Source: UBA7396 sp036172015 (GTDB taxonomy: Bacteria; Patescibacteriota; Gracilibacteria; BD1-5; UBA6164). Taken from it: 14,188 nt of DNA. The DNA lies in the NCBI GenBank assembly GCA_036172015.1, contig JAVHSE010000040.1, forward strand, positions 1 to 14,188. Direction: 5' to 3'. The translations under genes and the position numbers were made by a program. A model generated the notes under the pieces. That model searched no databases. It was not told the origin of the DNA and worked only from the letters and a program-made list of their open reading frames with translations. Shown one piece after another: positions 1 through 9,365 of this stretch (positions within the stretch are counted from its first letter, which is position 1; each line of letters opens with the position of its first letter).

Positions 1-2
1 TC

Positions 3-71
3 AATAATTTTCGAGTAATTTTGAAAAAATATTTTCCAGATATTTTAGAAAAACAAAAATTGAGTATGTAG
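3..71 (+). CDS. Possible 3' end of a gene running in from the left edge
   Basis: One frame stays open from the window edge to a TAG at 69-71 and gives a 22-residue tail ending FPDILEKQKLSM. The charged and hydrophobic mix looks like an ordinary protein C terminus, and the other two + frames hit TAA almost at once. No family can be recognised from so little, and 69 open bases in AT-rich DNA are weak evidence. It would be the only gene here ending in TAG rather than TAA. A promoter-like element for the next gene begins about 20 bases downstream. Confidence 0.35.
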   Translation, partial: NNFRVILKKYFPDILEKQKLSM

Positions 72-90
72 AAAGAAGAGAGTAAAAAAT

Positions 91-118
91 GTGACAAATA
101 ATTTATTTTTCTTATAAA
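91..118 (+). promoter_or_regulatory. Putative sigma70-type promoter for the receiver gene
   Basis: GTGACA (91-96) resembles a -35 box and TATAAA (113-118) a -10 box, separated by 16 bases. Transcription would start near 125 and leave about 25 untranslated bases before the ATG at 150, with no Shine-Dalgarno in them. This is the best -35/-10 pair in the window, but AT-rich sequence yields such matches by chance. Confidence 0.4.
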
Positions 119-149
119 ATAATTCCTTTATTTTTTTATTTCATATTTT

Positions 150-518
150 ATGATAAGAAATATTCCAGTTTTAGTGATCGAGGATTGTGATATGACCATT
201 AGTATTTTAGAAGAAATGATTCATATTTGTCCTAAAATTGAATTGATTATTACCACCACGAGATCATCAGCTATGGAAATTTTAAATATAAGAAATGATA
301 TTGAATGTGTTTTTGTAGATTGGTCTTTATGAAGTGAAACGACTCAATGAATAATTGATATGATCAGAAAAACACAATCAAAAATTCATAAAATTTATGC
401 CACTTCTTCGAATCCTGAAGATCAAATACAACAAGTACTCAAAGAATGAGCTGATGATATTCATGATAAACAAAAAATTCTTCGATCTCTCATGAATATA
501 TATGAAATAATATATTAA
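150..518 (+). CDS. Stand-alone response-regulator receiver protein (CheY-like)
   Basis: This 122-residue protein is a single receiver (REC) domain with no output domain. Beta-1 VLVIEDCD carries the acidic pair E11-D12. The phosphoacceptor is D57 in VFVDWSL, the same number as in CheY. T85 in IYATSSN is the switch Thr/Ser position, and K107 in GADDIHDK is the invariant lysine. All phosphotransfer residues are present, so it should accept phosphate from a histidine kinase and signal by protein contact. Three in-frame TGA codons (330-332, 348-350, 447-449) encode G61, G67 and G100; G100 is the Gly of the GADD segment common in this family. The ATG at 150 places the first beta strand directly at the N terminus. 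No kinase gene is visible here, although the tail at 3-71 could belong to a partner. A strong terminator follows, so it is probably transcribed alone or as the last gene of an upstream unit. Confidence 0.88.
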
Positions 519-563
519 AAAAAAAATACAACTTTTGTCAATTGGAAAAGTTGTATTTTTTTT
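517..563. terminator. Intrinsic terminator (possibly bidirectional) after the receiver gene
   Basis: TACAACTTTT (527-536) pairs perfectly with AAAAGTTGTA (546-555) around a 9-base loop. A run of ten A precedes the stem and eight T follow it (556-563), so the structure could end transcription from either direction. It begins at the TAA of the receiver gene. Confidence 0.85.
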
Positions 564-574
564 ATATTATGTAT

Positions 575-580
575 TATAAT
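575..580 (+). promoter_or_regulatory. Possible -10 box upstream of the ATPase gene
   Basis: A TATAAT hexamer lies 12 bases past the T-tract of the terminator and about 140 bases before the ATPase ATG at 721. No convincing -35 hexamer is visible at 16-18 bases. The rest of 581-720 contains stop codons in the downstream gene's frame (for example TAA at 691-693) and no other recognisable element. Confidence 0.25.
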
Positions 581-720
581 AATCTAGATATAGCGATTAT
601 ATCAAAAAAACAGAATTTTTTATGCACTTTATTTCACAAAAATATTTGTAGTTGTAAAAAATCTTATATAGCTTTTCAAGTGTTAAAGCCTAAAACCTGA
701 AAAAGCATAACGATAAAACC

Positions 721-3135
721 ATGATACATAAATCAATACTTGAAATTTTGGTAGATAAACAAAATTTAAAATGACCTTGAGCTTTTGAACATATATTAAT
801 AGTGCTTCATAAAACACTCGAAAAAAGCAAAAAAGGCATATTTTGAAAAACAAGTTATAGAAGACCAAGTTTTTCATTTGAGATATCAAAAATCTGAAAT
901 AAAATCAGATTTTTTATCATTTGTGAAAATGAATATAATCATTTTTTAAAAAATCAAATCTATGCACATTATCCTGATGTTGAAATACATGAAATAGATG
1001 ATTATTTAGCAAATATTCCAAATGAAAAAATAGCTTTTTCAACGGTTTGATTAGAAAAACACTATTTATATCCAATTAAAAACTTTGTAGAACTTCAAGA
1101 ATCATCAAGTGGAGATACGATAGATCCATATTCTTCTCTTACTTCTTCTTTATCAAAAATAGGAAATAGTAGTATCAATATTTTTCAAATTAATTTTTCT
1201 CCTATTCCAGATATATATTGGAAAGATGATGCAGAGAGAATCATAAAAATATTAGAATCAAAATTACCAAAAGTATTTAAAAATATTGTAATACACTATA
1301 ATTTTTCATTTTTAAAAATATTTTTATTTCCTTTTTATCTCATTATTAAAATTATTACTTTATTACTTCCAAAACATGAGGAAGAAAACCATGAAGAGAC
1401 TCATAATATACTCTCTGATGATATAAAAAATAAACTTACTCATTATGGTTATGGGGTCAATATAAACATAGTTTCAGCGAGTGAAGATAGTATTCAAAAT
1501 AAATTAAATATAAAAGAAATAGTTTCTACTTTATGAGTTTTTTCTTTTCCTGGACAAAATGGATTTGAATTACAAGAAATATCAAATAATGTTGGTGATA
1601 TTGAAAAAATGAAATCAAGAGTCAGTGATGATAAAATTATATTATCAACCAAAGAACTTTCTTGACTCGTTCATCTTCCAACTACTTATGTAAAAACTCC
1701 AAATATTAATTGGGTATTATCTCGTAATTTTGAACCACCATCAAATCTTCCTCTTTTAACTGGAGATTGAGAAAAAGATAGTGACATCACACCAATTTGA
1801 ATATCAAATTTTAGATGAGAAAAAATTGAATTCGGTATATGATCAAATGACAGAAGAAGACACATGTATATTATTGGAAAAACTTGAATGTGAAAATCAA
1901 CTCTTTTAGAAAATATGATTATTGATGATATAAGAAAATGAAGATGAGTTGCGGTTATTGATCCACATGGAGATTTGGCAGAAGCTGTTATTTGAAATAT
2001 TCCAAAATCGAGAACCAATGCTACTATTATATTTGATCCATCTGATAAAGATTGGCCAATTGCTTTTAATATGCTCGATTGAGTATCGACTGAACATAGA
2101 TCTCTGGTTGCATCTGGTCTGGTTTGAATTTTTAAAAAAATATTTTGAGATAGTTGGGGGCCAAGACTTGAACATACTTTAAGAAATACTGTTTTAGCTC
2201 TTTTAGAGTATCCAAATACGACTTTAATATCCATACCACTTATGTTAACGAGTGATGTATATAGAAATAAAGTAGTAGCTAAGATTACGGATCCAGTCGT
2301 GAAAAAATTTTGGACTTGAGAATTTGCTAAAATGGCTCCAAATCAAAAAGTAGAAACTGCTGGACCTATTTTAAATAAAGTATGACAATTTTTATCAAGT
2401 ACTATTTTAAGAAATATTCTCGGTCAACCAAAAAATAGTTTCAATATCAGATGGGCAATGGATAATCAAAAAATCATTATTGTAAATCTTTCCAAATGAA
2501 AAATATGAGAAGATGCGAGTGCTTTACTTGGAGCGATGATGATTACAAAATTTCAAATGGATGCTATGAGTAGAGCTGATATTCCAGAAAAACAAAGAGT
2601 TGATTTTTATCTGTATGTTGATGAATTTCAAAATTTTGCGACTGATAGTTTTGCTACTATTTTATCAGAAGCCAGAAAATACAAACTCAATCTCGTTATG
2701 GCAAATCAATATATAGATCAAATGACTGAAAGTGTAAAAGGAGCTGTTTTTTGAAATGTTTGAACTCTCGTTTCTTTTCAAGTTTGATATCACGATTCGA
2801 CGATTATGAAAGAAATATTTTGAAATGATATTAACTCTGAAGATCTTACGAATTTAAAAAAATATACTATTTATACGAAACAACTCATTGATGGAATGCC
2901 TTCAAAAGTTTTTTCATCCGATACATTTTCTCCTTATCCTATAACTCCAGAAGCTTTTGAAATAAGATATAAAAAAATACTTCAAGTTTCGAGAGAAAAA
3001 TATTCTGCATCAAAAGAACTCGTAGAACAAAAAATATATAAAACAATAAAAGATCTTGAAGAAGAAGAAATAAAAGCTGATAAATTTAAAGAAAAAATGA
3101 AAGAAAAAGCCAAAGAAGAAAAAAAGAAAATATAA
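721..3135 (+). CDS. HerA/TraG/VirB4-type P-loop ATPase (T4SS DNA-binding-domain family of CPR bacteria)
   Basis: This 804-residue protein has an RecA-like translocase core. Walker A is GKTGMGKS at residues 386-393; G389 and G391 are both encoded by TGA (1885-1887, 1891-1893). HGDLAE follows in the VIDPHGD segment typical of HerA/VirD4/TraG proteins. Walker B is YLYVDEFQNF with D634-E635, and the later AVFGNVGTLVSFQVG segment fits the same family. The N-terminal ~190 residues (SILEILVDKQNLKGPGAFEHI, then FSFEI, then QIYAHYPDVEIHEIDDY) resemble, from memory, a domain that accompanies this ATPase in many CPR genomes. A hydrophobic stretch at about residues 195-217 may be a membrane segment or anchor. 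The last ~50 residues are Lys/Glu-rich and probably helical or coiled. The start is the first ATG after an in-frame TAA at 691-693; no Shine-Dalgarno precedes it. It is a likely hexameric DNA or protein translocase, perhaps of a type IV pilus/secretion-like apparatus, but no partner genes lie nearby. Confidence 0.85.
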
Positions 3136-3180
3136 AAAACTAGTCAAAAACAAAAAAATAAGTATACTCAAAATATAACT

Positions 3181-3186
3181 TATAAT
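3181..3186 (+). promoter_or_regulatory. -10-like box immediately before the murD fusion gene
   Basis: TATAAT ends only 8 bases before the ATG at 3195, so a transcript starting at the usual distance would begin almost at the start codon and be leaderless. No good -35 hexamer is visible 16-18 bases upstream. No Shine-Dalgarno is present. Confidence 0.35.
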
Positions 3187-3194
3187 ATATCACT

Positions 3195-5228
3195 ATGAAA
3201 ATCAATTTAATTCATAAAAATATTGCTATTCTTTGATATGGAAAAGAATGACAATCTACTTTAAGATTTTTACAAAAAAACGGTATTTTGGATGGAAGTA
3301 TAACGATACTCGATAAAAATCCAGATTTGATGGTCGAAAATTTTGATGGAAAAATTATATCATGAGAACATTATCTCAATACTATAGAAAAGTATGATTA
3401 TATTTTTAAATCTCCTGGAGTCAGTCCATATATCAATGGATTACTTTCATACAAATCTAAAATACTCACTCAAACAAAGTTATTTTATGAGTTTTATAAA
3501 TGAAAAATTATATCAGTTACTCAAACAAAAGGAAAATCAACCACAGCTACCCTGATATATAAACTTTTAAAAAATGCTGGATATAATGTTAAATTAGTCG
3601 GAAATATATGAAATCCAGTACTTGATGAAATTGATATAGTAAAAGATAGCTATGATTTTGTAGTATATGAACTTTCGAGTTATATGCTAGAAGATTTAGA
3701 AAATCATCATAGTTATATTTCAATCATAGGGAATATATTTGAAGATCATTTAGATTGGCATCTCAATTTTAAAAATTATTCAAATGCAAAGAAAAATATT
3801 TTGAAAAATTCTGATTATATTTTTGTGTGACTTGATTTGAGTAAAAATATTGCAAAAGATTTGATAAAAACAAATTCTATTACTTTTGGGAGAGAATGAT
3901 CATATATTACCTATATCAGTAATAAATATTTTATTAATGGAGAGGAATTAGATATATCTATTGAACCTAAAATTCCCTGAGAACATAATCTGATGAATTT
4001 TGCATGAGTATTATGAATCTCACATACTATTTGAATTGATATTAAAATTTTTGAAAAAACAATCAATAATTTTGCTGGATTACCTCATAGATTGGAAAAT
4101 TTATGAAGTTTTTGAGGGGTTACTTTTATTGATGATGCTATTTCAACCACACCAGAAAGTACGATACAAGCTCTCCATACTTTTTGAAAAAATATTGGAA
4201 CTATTTTTTTATGAGGGACTGATAGATGATATTCATTTGAAACACTCATAGAAATTTTACATCAATATAAAATTAAAAACATTGTACTTTTTCCTGAAAC
4301 TGGAGTCAGAATAAAAGAATTACTTCAAAATGATACATATAATATTTTAGAAACTCGTGAAATGAAAAGTGCCATTAAATTTGCATATAAACATACCAAA
4401 AAATGAAAAATATGTCTTTTATCAACCGCAAGTCCAAGTTATAGTTTATGGGAAAATTTTGAAGCAAAATGAGCTGATTTTAAAAAAGAAATTGCTGATT
4501 ATAATTTTTCAAATTTTACTTTTAAAACCAGACAAGTAAAAATACTCGAAGAGAGAATACTTTCTTCAAAATTAATAGATGAAAATTTACTTCAAGATAT
4601 AAAAAAGTTATATAATGCTGTACCATATCATAATTATCTCCATATATTGCAAGTGAGTCAATATTGTCTCAACTTAAGTATTGATGATTTTTCTCTTATT
4701 CAAATAAGGTCTATGATGATTGCTTCTTTGTTTCATGATGCTGGTCATAGTGGAAAAATGGAAATTTTGGATGAATTTACTTCTCTTACTTTCTTGAGAG
4801 AAACTATGGATAGATATCCAGATTATGTCATAAATGATGCTATATGTCGTAATTTTATTATTGGAACCGTATTTCAAAATAGAGCAAAAAATATAAACAT
4901 ATTTGCACAAATTGGAGCTGATTTTGATATTTGATGTATCGGAGAATGAATTTGAGAATTTATGTATTATTCGTCTTTATTTGCACTCGAATTATGAGTA
5001 TCATCAGAAAAATTTTATACTGAAGTGGAAACAGGATATTTTAAATATTTGATGTGAATAAATAAAAATATCATTGTAACTGAAAATGTCAAAAAAATAT
5101 TACCAAATTCAATCAAGACTATTAAAGATTTTTATAAAATTCCTCTCGAAAAAAAACTTGAAATGTTTGAAATACTCAGAACTCAAGATATTACTTTGGA
5201 TGAGTTTACAGAAAAGTTTTGATTATAA
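3195..5228 (+). CDS. murD: MurD (UDP-MurNAc-L-Ala:D-Glu ligase) fused to a C-terminal HD/PDE-like phosphohydrolase domain
   Basis: This 677-residue protein has two parts. Residues 1 to ~435 match MurD, the cytoplasmic ATP-dependent enzyme adding D-Glu to UDP-MurNAc-L-Ala. Visible features are the dinucleotide-like start IAILGYGKEG; SPGVSP; the P-loop TQTKGKSTT (109-117); ELSSYMLE; NIFEDHLDWH followed by NAKKNI; PGEHNLMNFAG; FAGLPHRLE; FIDDAISTTPEST; FLGGTDRGY; and a closing STASPSYSLWENFEAKGADF. The first P-loop residue after T is Q110 where Gly is usual. The remaining ~240 residues carry YHNYLH (H479, H483), then FHDAGHSG (H514, D515, H518) and IGADFDIG (D576/D578). This is the metal-binding pattern of HD phosphohydrolases, close to the YHNxxH and HDxxHxG motifs of cyclic-nucleotide phosphodiesterases. 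No in-frame TAA/TAG separates the halves, and the linker before YHN has no ATG, so the HD part is not translated separately from an ATG. The HD substrate is unknown; a nucleotide or phosphate product linked to wall synthesis is speculation. A terminator follows. Confidence 0.85.
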
Positions 5229-5246
5229 ATATATATTGTATTGAAT

Positions 5247-5280
5247 AAAGCGAGAATATTTGCATTTCTCGTTTTTTTTT
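5247..5280 (+). terminator. Intrinsic terminator after the murD fusion gene
   Basis: CGAGAA (5251-5256) pairs with TTCTCG (5266-5271) around a 9-base loop, with flanking A's pairing into the following run of nine T (5272-5280). It lies about 20 bases after the TAA at 5226-5228. Confidence 0.75.
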
Positions 5281-5288
5281 GTTATAAT
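5260..5288 (+). promoter_or_regulatory. Putative promoter for the flotillin gene, overlapping the terminator
   Basis: TTGCAT (5260-5265) lies 17 bases before TATAAT (5283-5288). The -35 candidate is in the loop of the upstream terminator and the spacer contains its T-tract. Transcription would start near 5295, giving about a 30-base leader before the ATG at 5325 with no Shine-Dalgarno. Confidence 0.45.
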
Positions 5289-5324
5289 CGTTCTTGTATT
5301 TTATTTATTTAACTATTTTAGATT

Positions 5325-6776
5325 ATGGAACAGTTTTGAATGCTTTGAATAGCTGGATTAGTGTTAGTGTTTATCTTTTTATATATTATTACTCAACTGA
5401 GAAAAGTTGTCCCTACCAACGAAGTACATATAGTGCAAAAATGAAGCTCTTCTGTCCCTTTTTGAAGAGATTTTGAATGAGGAAATGTTTATCTTGACTG
5501 GCCGGGGTGGGTTCCAATGGTATGAATTTTTGTTCAAAAATTACCTTTGAGTATTTTTGATATTAAACTTGAATGATATCAAGCTTATGATAGTGGAAAA
5601 GTACCATTTCAAGTTGATGTAACAGCATTTTTTGTAATTAAAGATCCAGTAACAGCAGCACAAAAAATTTATACTATTATGGAATTACAAAATCAATTAT
5701 CTGAAACTTTAAAATGAGTTATCAGAAAAACTCTCGCTTCCAAAGATATTATTGATATCATGGAGTCAAGAATTGAAATTAAACAAGAATTTCATGCCGA
5801 GATTTTAAAAGAAGCATGAGCATGGTGAGTGGAACTAAAAAATGTCGAATTTATGGATATTCGTGATGCAGATGATTCAGAAGTAGTTGCTAATATTATG
5901 AATAAAAAAAGATCACAAATTGAAGCAGAATCTCAAATCGAAGTGGCTGAAAATGAAAAAAGATCTATTATTGAAAGAGAAAATAAAGCAGCAGAAGCTC
6001 GCGCCAAAGCTTCAGAAGCAAAATCAAAAGCAGATATTATTGAATTTGATGCACAAAGAGCATCAGAACTCAAAAAAATTGAAAATGATCAATTAACACA
6101 AAATCTCAATATTGAAAAAGAAAAAATGTTAACTCTTCAAAAAGAAGAAGCAAAACAAAAGTTTTTTGAAGCAGAAAAAATAACCAAACAAAAGGAACTT
6201 GAAATTAAACAACTTGAACAAGAAAAAAATGCTGAAATATCAAAAAATATTGAAATTATTAAAGCAGAAGAACAAAAACAAAAAATGATTATTGATGCAC
6301 AAGCAAAAAAAGAATCAGTGGAACTCGAAGCTCAATGAGAAAAAAATAGAATTGAAGCTGTTTGACTTGCAAAAGCAAAAGAAATTGATTTTCTTGGAAC
6401 CGCACAAGCAAAAAATAAAGCAGAAATGGCAAAAGCTCTGAATGAATTTTCACTTCAAGCTATAGAATTTATGATGAAAGAACTCGATGTAAAACTCTCT
6501 GAAGTGGTTGATTTAGAAAAAGCAAAATCACTCGCAAAAGCAGATATAAAAATCATATCAACTGGACCAAATGGTTGAGAATGAGTCAATAGTTTTATGG
6601 AACTTTTTTCTGCAAAATGAGGAACAAATATTTGAGCAATGATAGAAGCTGCAAAAAATACTCTTTGAGAAGAAAAGGTAAATGAATTTATAAATAAATT
6701 TACCAGTGGAAATACTCAAATAAAAGAAAAAATTACTCCTAAAATACCAACAACTCCATCACAACAAAAAGTATAA
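5325..6776 (+). CDS. Flotillin-like SPFH/band 7 membrane scaffold protein
   Basis: This 483-residue protein starts with a hydrophobic N-terminal anchor at about residues 8-23 (GIAGLVLVFIFLYII). VVPTNEVHIVQKG, the usual start of an SPFH domain, follows directly. The SPFH/PHB domain extends to about residue 185 (VPFQVDVTAFFVIKDP, then QLSETLKGVIRKTLASKD, then GAWGVELKNVEFMDIRD). A long Ala/Glu/Lys/Gln-rich coiled coil with flotillin-style EAE/KAEA repeats spans about 190-360, and a C-terminal part with a Gly-rich stretch (ISTGPNGGEG) and a Pro/Thr tail ends it. Length and order match bacterial flotillins (FloT type), which oligomerise at the inner membrane and organise membrane microdomains. 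TGA encodes many glycines, including G5 and G8 near the anchor. No NfeD-family partner gene, often found next to flotillins, is present. The gene is flanked by terminators and is probably a single transcription unit. Confidence 0.9.
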
Positions 6777-6806
6777 AAAACTTTTTATTCTTTGTATTTT
6801 ATATAT

Positions 6807-6839
6807 AATAAAGCCATATTTTTATGGTTTTATTTTTTT
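6807..6839 (+). terminator. Intrinsic terminator after the flotillin gene
   Basis: ATAAAGCCATA (6808-6818) pairs with TATGGTTTTAT (6823-6833), with one G-T pair, around a TTTT loop. Six more T (6834-6839) follow. It ends only two bases before the next ATG (6842). A TATAAT (6804-6809) overlaps the left arm and could be a -10 box for the downstream gene. Confidence 0.75.
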
Positions 6840-6841
6840 GT

Positions 6842-7552
6842 ATGATCAATATTCTCAATATATATAATTTTTATCTTCCATTTTGAATCAATTATTTGCA
6901 AAAAAATATGCATCTTTTTATTCATCAAGATATTGAACTTTTGCTTGTCAAAAATAATTATGTCTATGAAAAACATATGATGGAAAAAAATAAGATACAA
7001 TATTTTGTCTATATATTTGAAAAATGAAAAATATATATTACCTACAATACAGAGATTCACAATTATTTTACTCCTGCTCTTGAAGTAAATTTTTATATTA
7101 AAGATATATACTTTATCAATGATAAAATATTTTTTGATGATTTTTTTGATGTCTATGAAGATATAGGACTCGACAAATTTTGTTTTGAATTCGATGAGAA
7201 AATGATCGTCCATAAAAATATTTTTGATGTGAGAACTTTTATAAAAGATTTTCAAACATACTATACACATGATTTTGTCAATTATTTTACACAAATCGAT
7301 AAAGAATTGATACAAGAAGAATTTGAAAATAATCAATCATTGAGAAAAACTATTTATTATATGATGTATGTATATTATATTTCTCACCTCTCTCTCAATA
7401 TTTTAGAAAATCAATTACAATCAGAAGTATATAATCAGAATGATCTCGTATTACAAAAAAAAAGATGAGAAATCATTACTTCTTTTTGATATGAAACCAT
7501 ATGAAAATTTCGTCAATATATAGAAATTTTCTTTTCTTTTCTTTCAAAATAA
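6842..7552 (+). CDS. Protein of unknown function, rich in aromatic and charged residues
   Basis: With TGA as Gly this frame is open from ATG 6842 to TAA 7550-7552 and gives 236 residues. I do not recognise a family. The protein is very rich in Phe, Tyr, Ile, Asn, Asp and Lys. It has no signal peptide and no clear membrane segment of sufficient length, so it is probably cytoplasmic. Possible landmarks are an early hydrophobic strand (DIELLLVKNN), an aspartate-rich stretch (FFDDFFDVYEDIG) and a predicted helical C-terminal half (from KELIQEEF onward). Four TGA codons fall in frame, a low density next to its neighbours. A 168-codon ORF on the opposite strand (6830-7336) overlaps it, but that ORF lacks family features and is AT-biased noise. 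Coding status is supported by the long open frame, TAA ending and placement between two same-strand genes. Confidence 0.65.
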
Positions 7553-7590
7553 TTTGAGTTTTTTCTTTAATACATATACTAAAAAATGTT

Positions 7591-7596
7591 TATAAT
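7591..7596 (+). promoter_or_regulatory. -10-like box before thyX
   Basis: TATAAT ends 13 bases before the ATG at 7610, so the leader would be only a few bases long. A TG dinucleotide (7587-7588) lies just upstream but one base off the extended -10 position. No good -35 box or Shine-Dalgarno is visible. Confidence 0.35.
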
Positions 7597-7609
7597 ATAA
7601 TTTCTTTCT

Positions 7610-9316
7610 ATGACTAGTTGAACATTTGCTCCATTGCAAAACAAAAGAGAATACTCTGAAAATGAAAAAATCGTTTTAGATTATTTTTTTACCAATACTG
7701 ATAAAAATATTTATTGTGCAAAAAATGCTTTATCAAATCAACTTTGGGCTTTTCTAGTTGGTCAATATTCTCGTTCTACCTTATCTATGAGAGATAGATT
7801 TTTACAATTATTTGAGGATAGTAAAACAGCTTTAGAAAAGGGAATTATCACAAAAGAAGAATATATATCTTTGGATGATTTAGCTGAATCTATAAAAAAT
7901 TCAAAATCATTAAATCTTGATTTCTTTGAAGCAAAAGCAAGTGATTTTTTAAAAAAATGGGGAGTAGATTATGGTCATAATAGTTTAAAAGATGCTGATA
8001 GAATTAGATTTGCTATCGAATGAGTGAGTCAAGTTTTTACCAAAGTAATCGAATCACCATTTCCAGCACTTTGAGATTTTCAAGAAAAATCAACGAGATA
8101 TCTTCATTTTTGAAAAGAATCCCTCATTATTTCACCAGATATACAATCTTCAAAATATTCAAACGAAATAATTGAAATTACTTCAGAACTTATTAATACT
8201 TATTTAGAATTTACTCCAAAAGTGAAACAAGCACTTGAAAAAAATAACATCATAAATAGACAAGATTTTACTTCAGAGAGAGCTTTTGAAAATACTCTCA
8301 ATGCAAAAACTTTTGATATCATCAGGTATCTTTTACCAGCAAATGTAAGCACTTCTTTATGAGCTTCTTTTTCTACGAGAACTTTGGAAACTCATCTCAA
8401 TTTTATGATGAGCTATCCTTTAGAAGAAGTGAAATTGATAGCAAAAAATATGTATAGTGAAGCTCTCAAACTTTCTCCATGACTTTTGAGTCGTGTTTGA
8501 ATAAATGAGTATGAACTGAATAGAAGAGAAAAATTAGAAAAATATGTGGACGAATTATTATGAAATGAACAACAAGATGAGGAGGAGGAAATTTGATTAT
8601 TCCAATGAATAGAAGATTCTGATCGAGTAAATATTATATTTGAATGAGATTTAGATGATCATATCTGTGCATCGATACTTTTTGAGTCTGGAAGAAAAGA
8701 TGGGATTAGCTATGATGAATGTATGGATATAGTCAATGAAATGGATAATTCTGATAAAGATGTACTCATGAAACTCTCTTTTTGAGAAAGATGAGCATTT
8801 GATCGTATGCCAAAAGCTTTGCAACATTCAACGGTTATGTTTGAATATTTAGTTGACTTTTGAGCATATAGAGATATACAAAGACATAGAGCAAGTTCTC
8901 AATTATGGCAAGGTGCAACAGCCATTCATGGATATGATTATCCAGAATATATTGATTTACCTGGAATGGAAGATTTTAAAAATGCTTATGACGAAGTGAT
9001 GACAAAAACAACGATATTATCAAAAAAAATAATCAAAGAAAATAGTTATATTTGAGAATATGCGAGTGCTTTATGACATCTTATTAGAACGACATTTGAA
9101 ATGAATCCAGGGCAAATTGCTTATGTTTTTGAAATGAGAACGACTCCACAAGGACATCAAAGTTATAGAAAACTATTTTTAGAAAGTTTTAAACAATTTA
9201 AAAAACTTTCACCGATTTTTTCTCGTTATATAAGAATTGGGAGTGAAACAGAATATGCTTCAAGAAAAAACCAAGAAAATGCATCAGAAGAAAAAAGAAA
9301 AAAACTTTGAATATAA
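7610..9316 (+). CDS. thyX: Duplicated ThyX-type (FAD-dependent) thymidylate synthase
   Basis: This 568-residue protein is about twice the usual ThyX length and contains two ThyX-like modules. ThyX makes dTMP from dUMP using FAD/NADPH and methylene-tetrahydrofolate. Module 1 has DYGHNSLKDADRIRFAIEGVSQ (its GHNS at 122-125), matching the GHxS start of ThyX, and QEKSTRY with S161-R163, matching the substrate-binding S-x-R-Y element. It lacks the RHR that normally precedes this. Module 2 has GERGAFDRMPKALQHSTVMFEYLVDFGAYRD, then QRHRASSQLWQ with R425-H426-R427, so it keeps RHR but has no S-x-R-Y after it. It continues with GYDYPEY and a C-terminal FEMRTTPQGHQSYRKL block. Between the modules lies a variable acidic stretch (QQDEEEE). 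The start at 7610 is the first ATG; an alternative TTG at 7634 would shorten it slightly. TGA provides several conserved glycines. Whether it still makes dTMP or is a ThyX-like relative cannot be settled from sequence alone. Confidence 0.85.
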
Positions 9317-9365
9317 GAAATTTTAAAAACGATTCCGTCTTTTTGAGATGCCTTCTTTTTACTCT

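Noticed and set aside
683..889. 68-codon open frame on the - strand
   Set aside because: It overlaps the family-typical N terminus of the ATPase and shows no motif of its own.
1885..1893. TGA as selenocysteine or tryptophan
   Set aside because: The density is far too high for selenocysteine, and the residues are conserved glycines in Walker A and other motifs. Trp is encoded by TGG.
1686..2234. 182-codon open frame on the - strand
   Set aside because: It lies antisense to the Walker A region of the translocase ATPase and has no recognisable features, so it is a shadow of that gene.
4647..5228. HD domain as a separate gene
   Set aside because: It is in the same uninterrupted frame as MurD, and the first in-frame ATG in this part lies after the YHN motif, so a separate ATG start would remove metal ligands.
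6830..7336. 168-codon open frame on the - strand
   Set aside because: It is antisense to the 236-residue gene, crosses the flotillin terminator and has a composition typical of chance frames in AT-rich DNA. The + frame is longer and better placed, though this is the least certain of the rejections.
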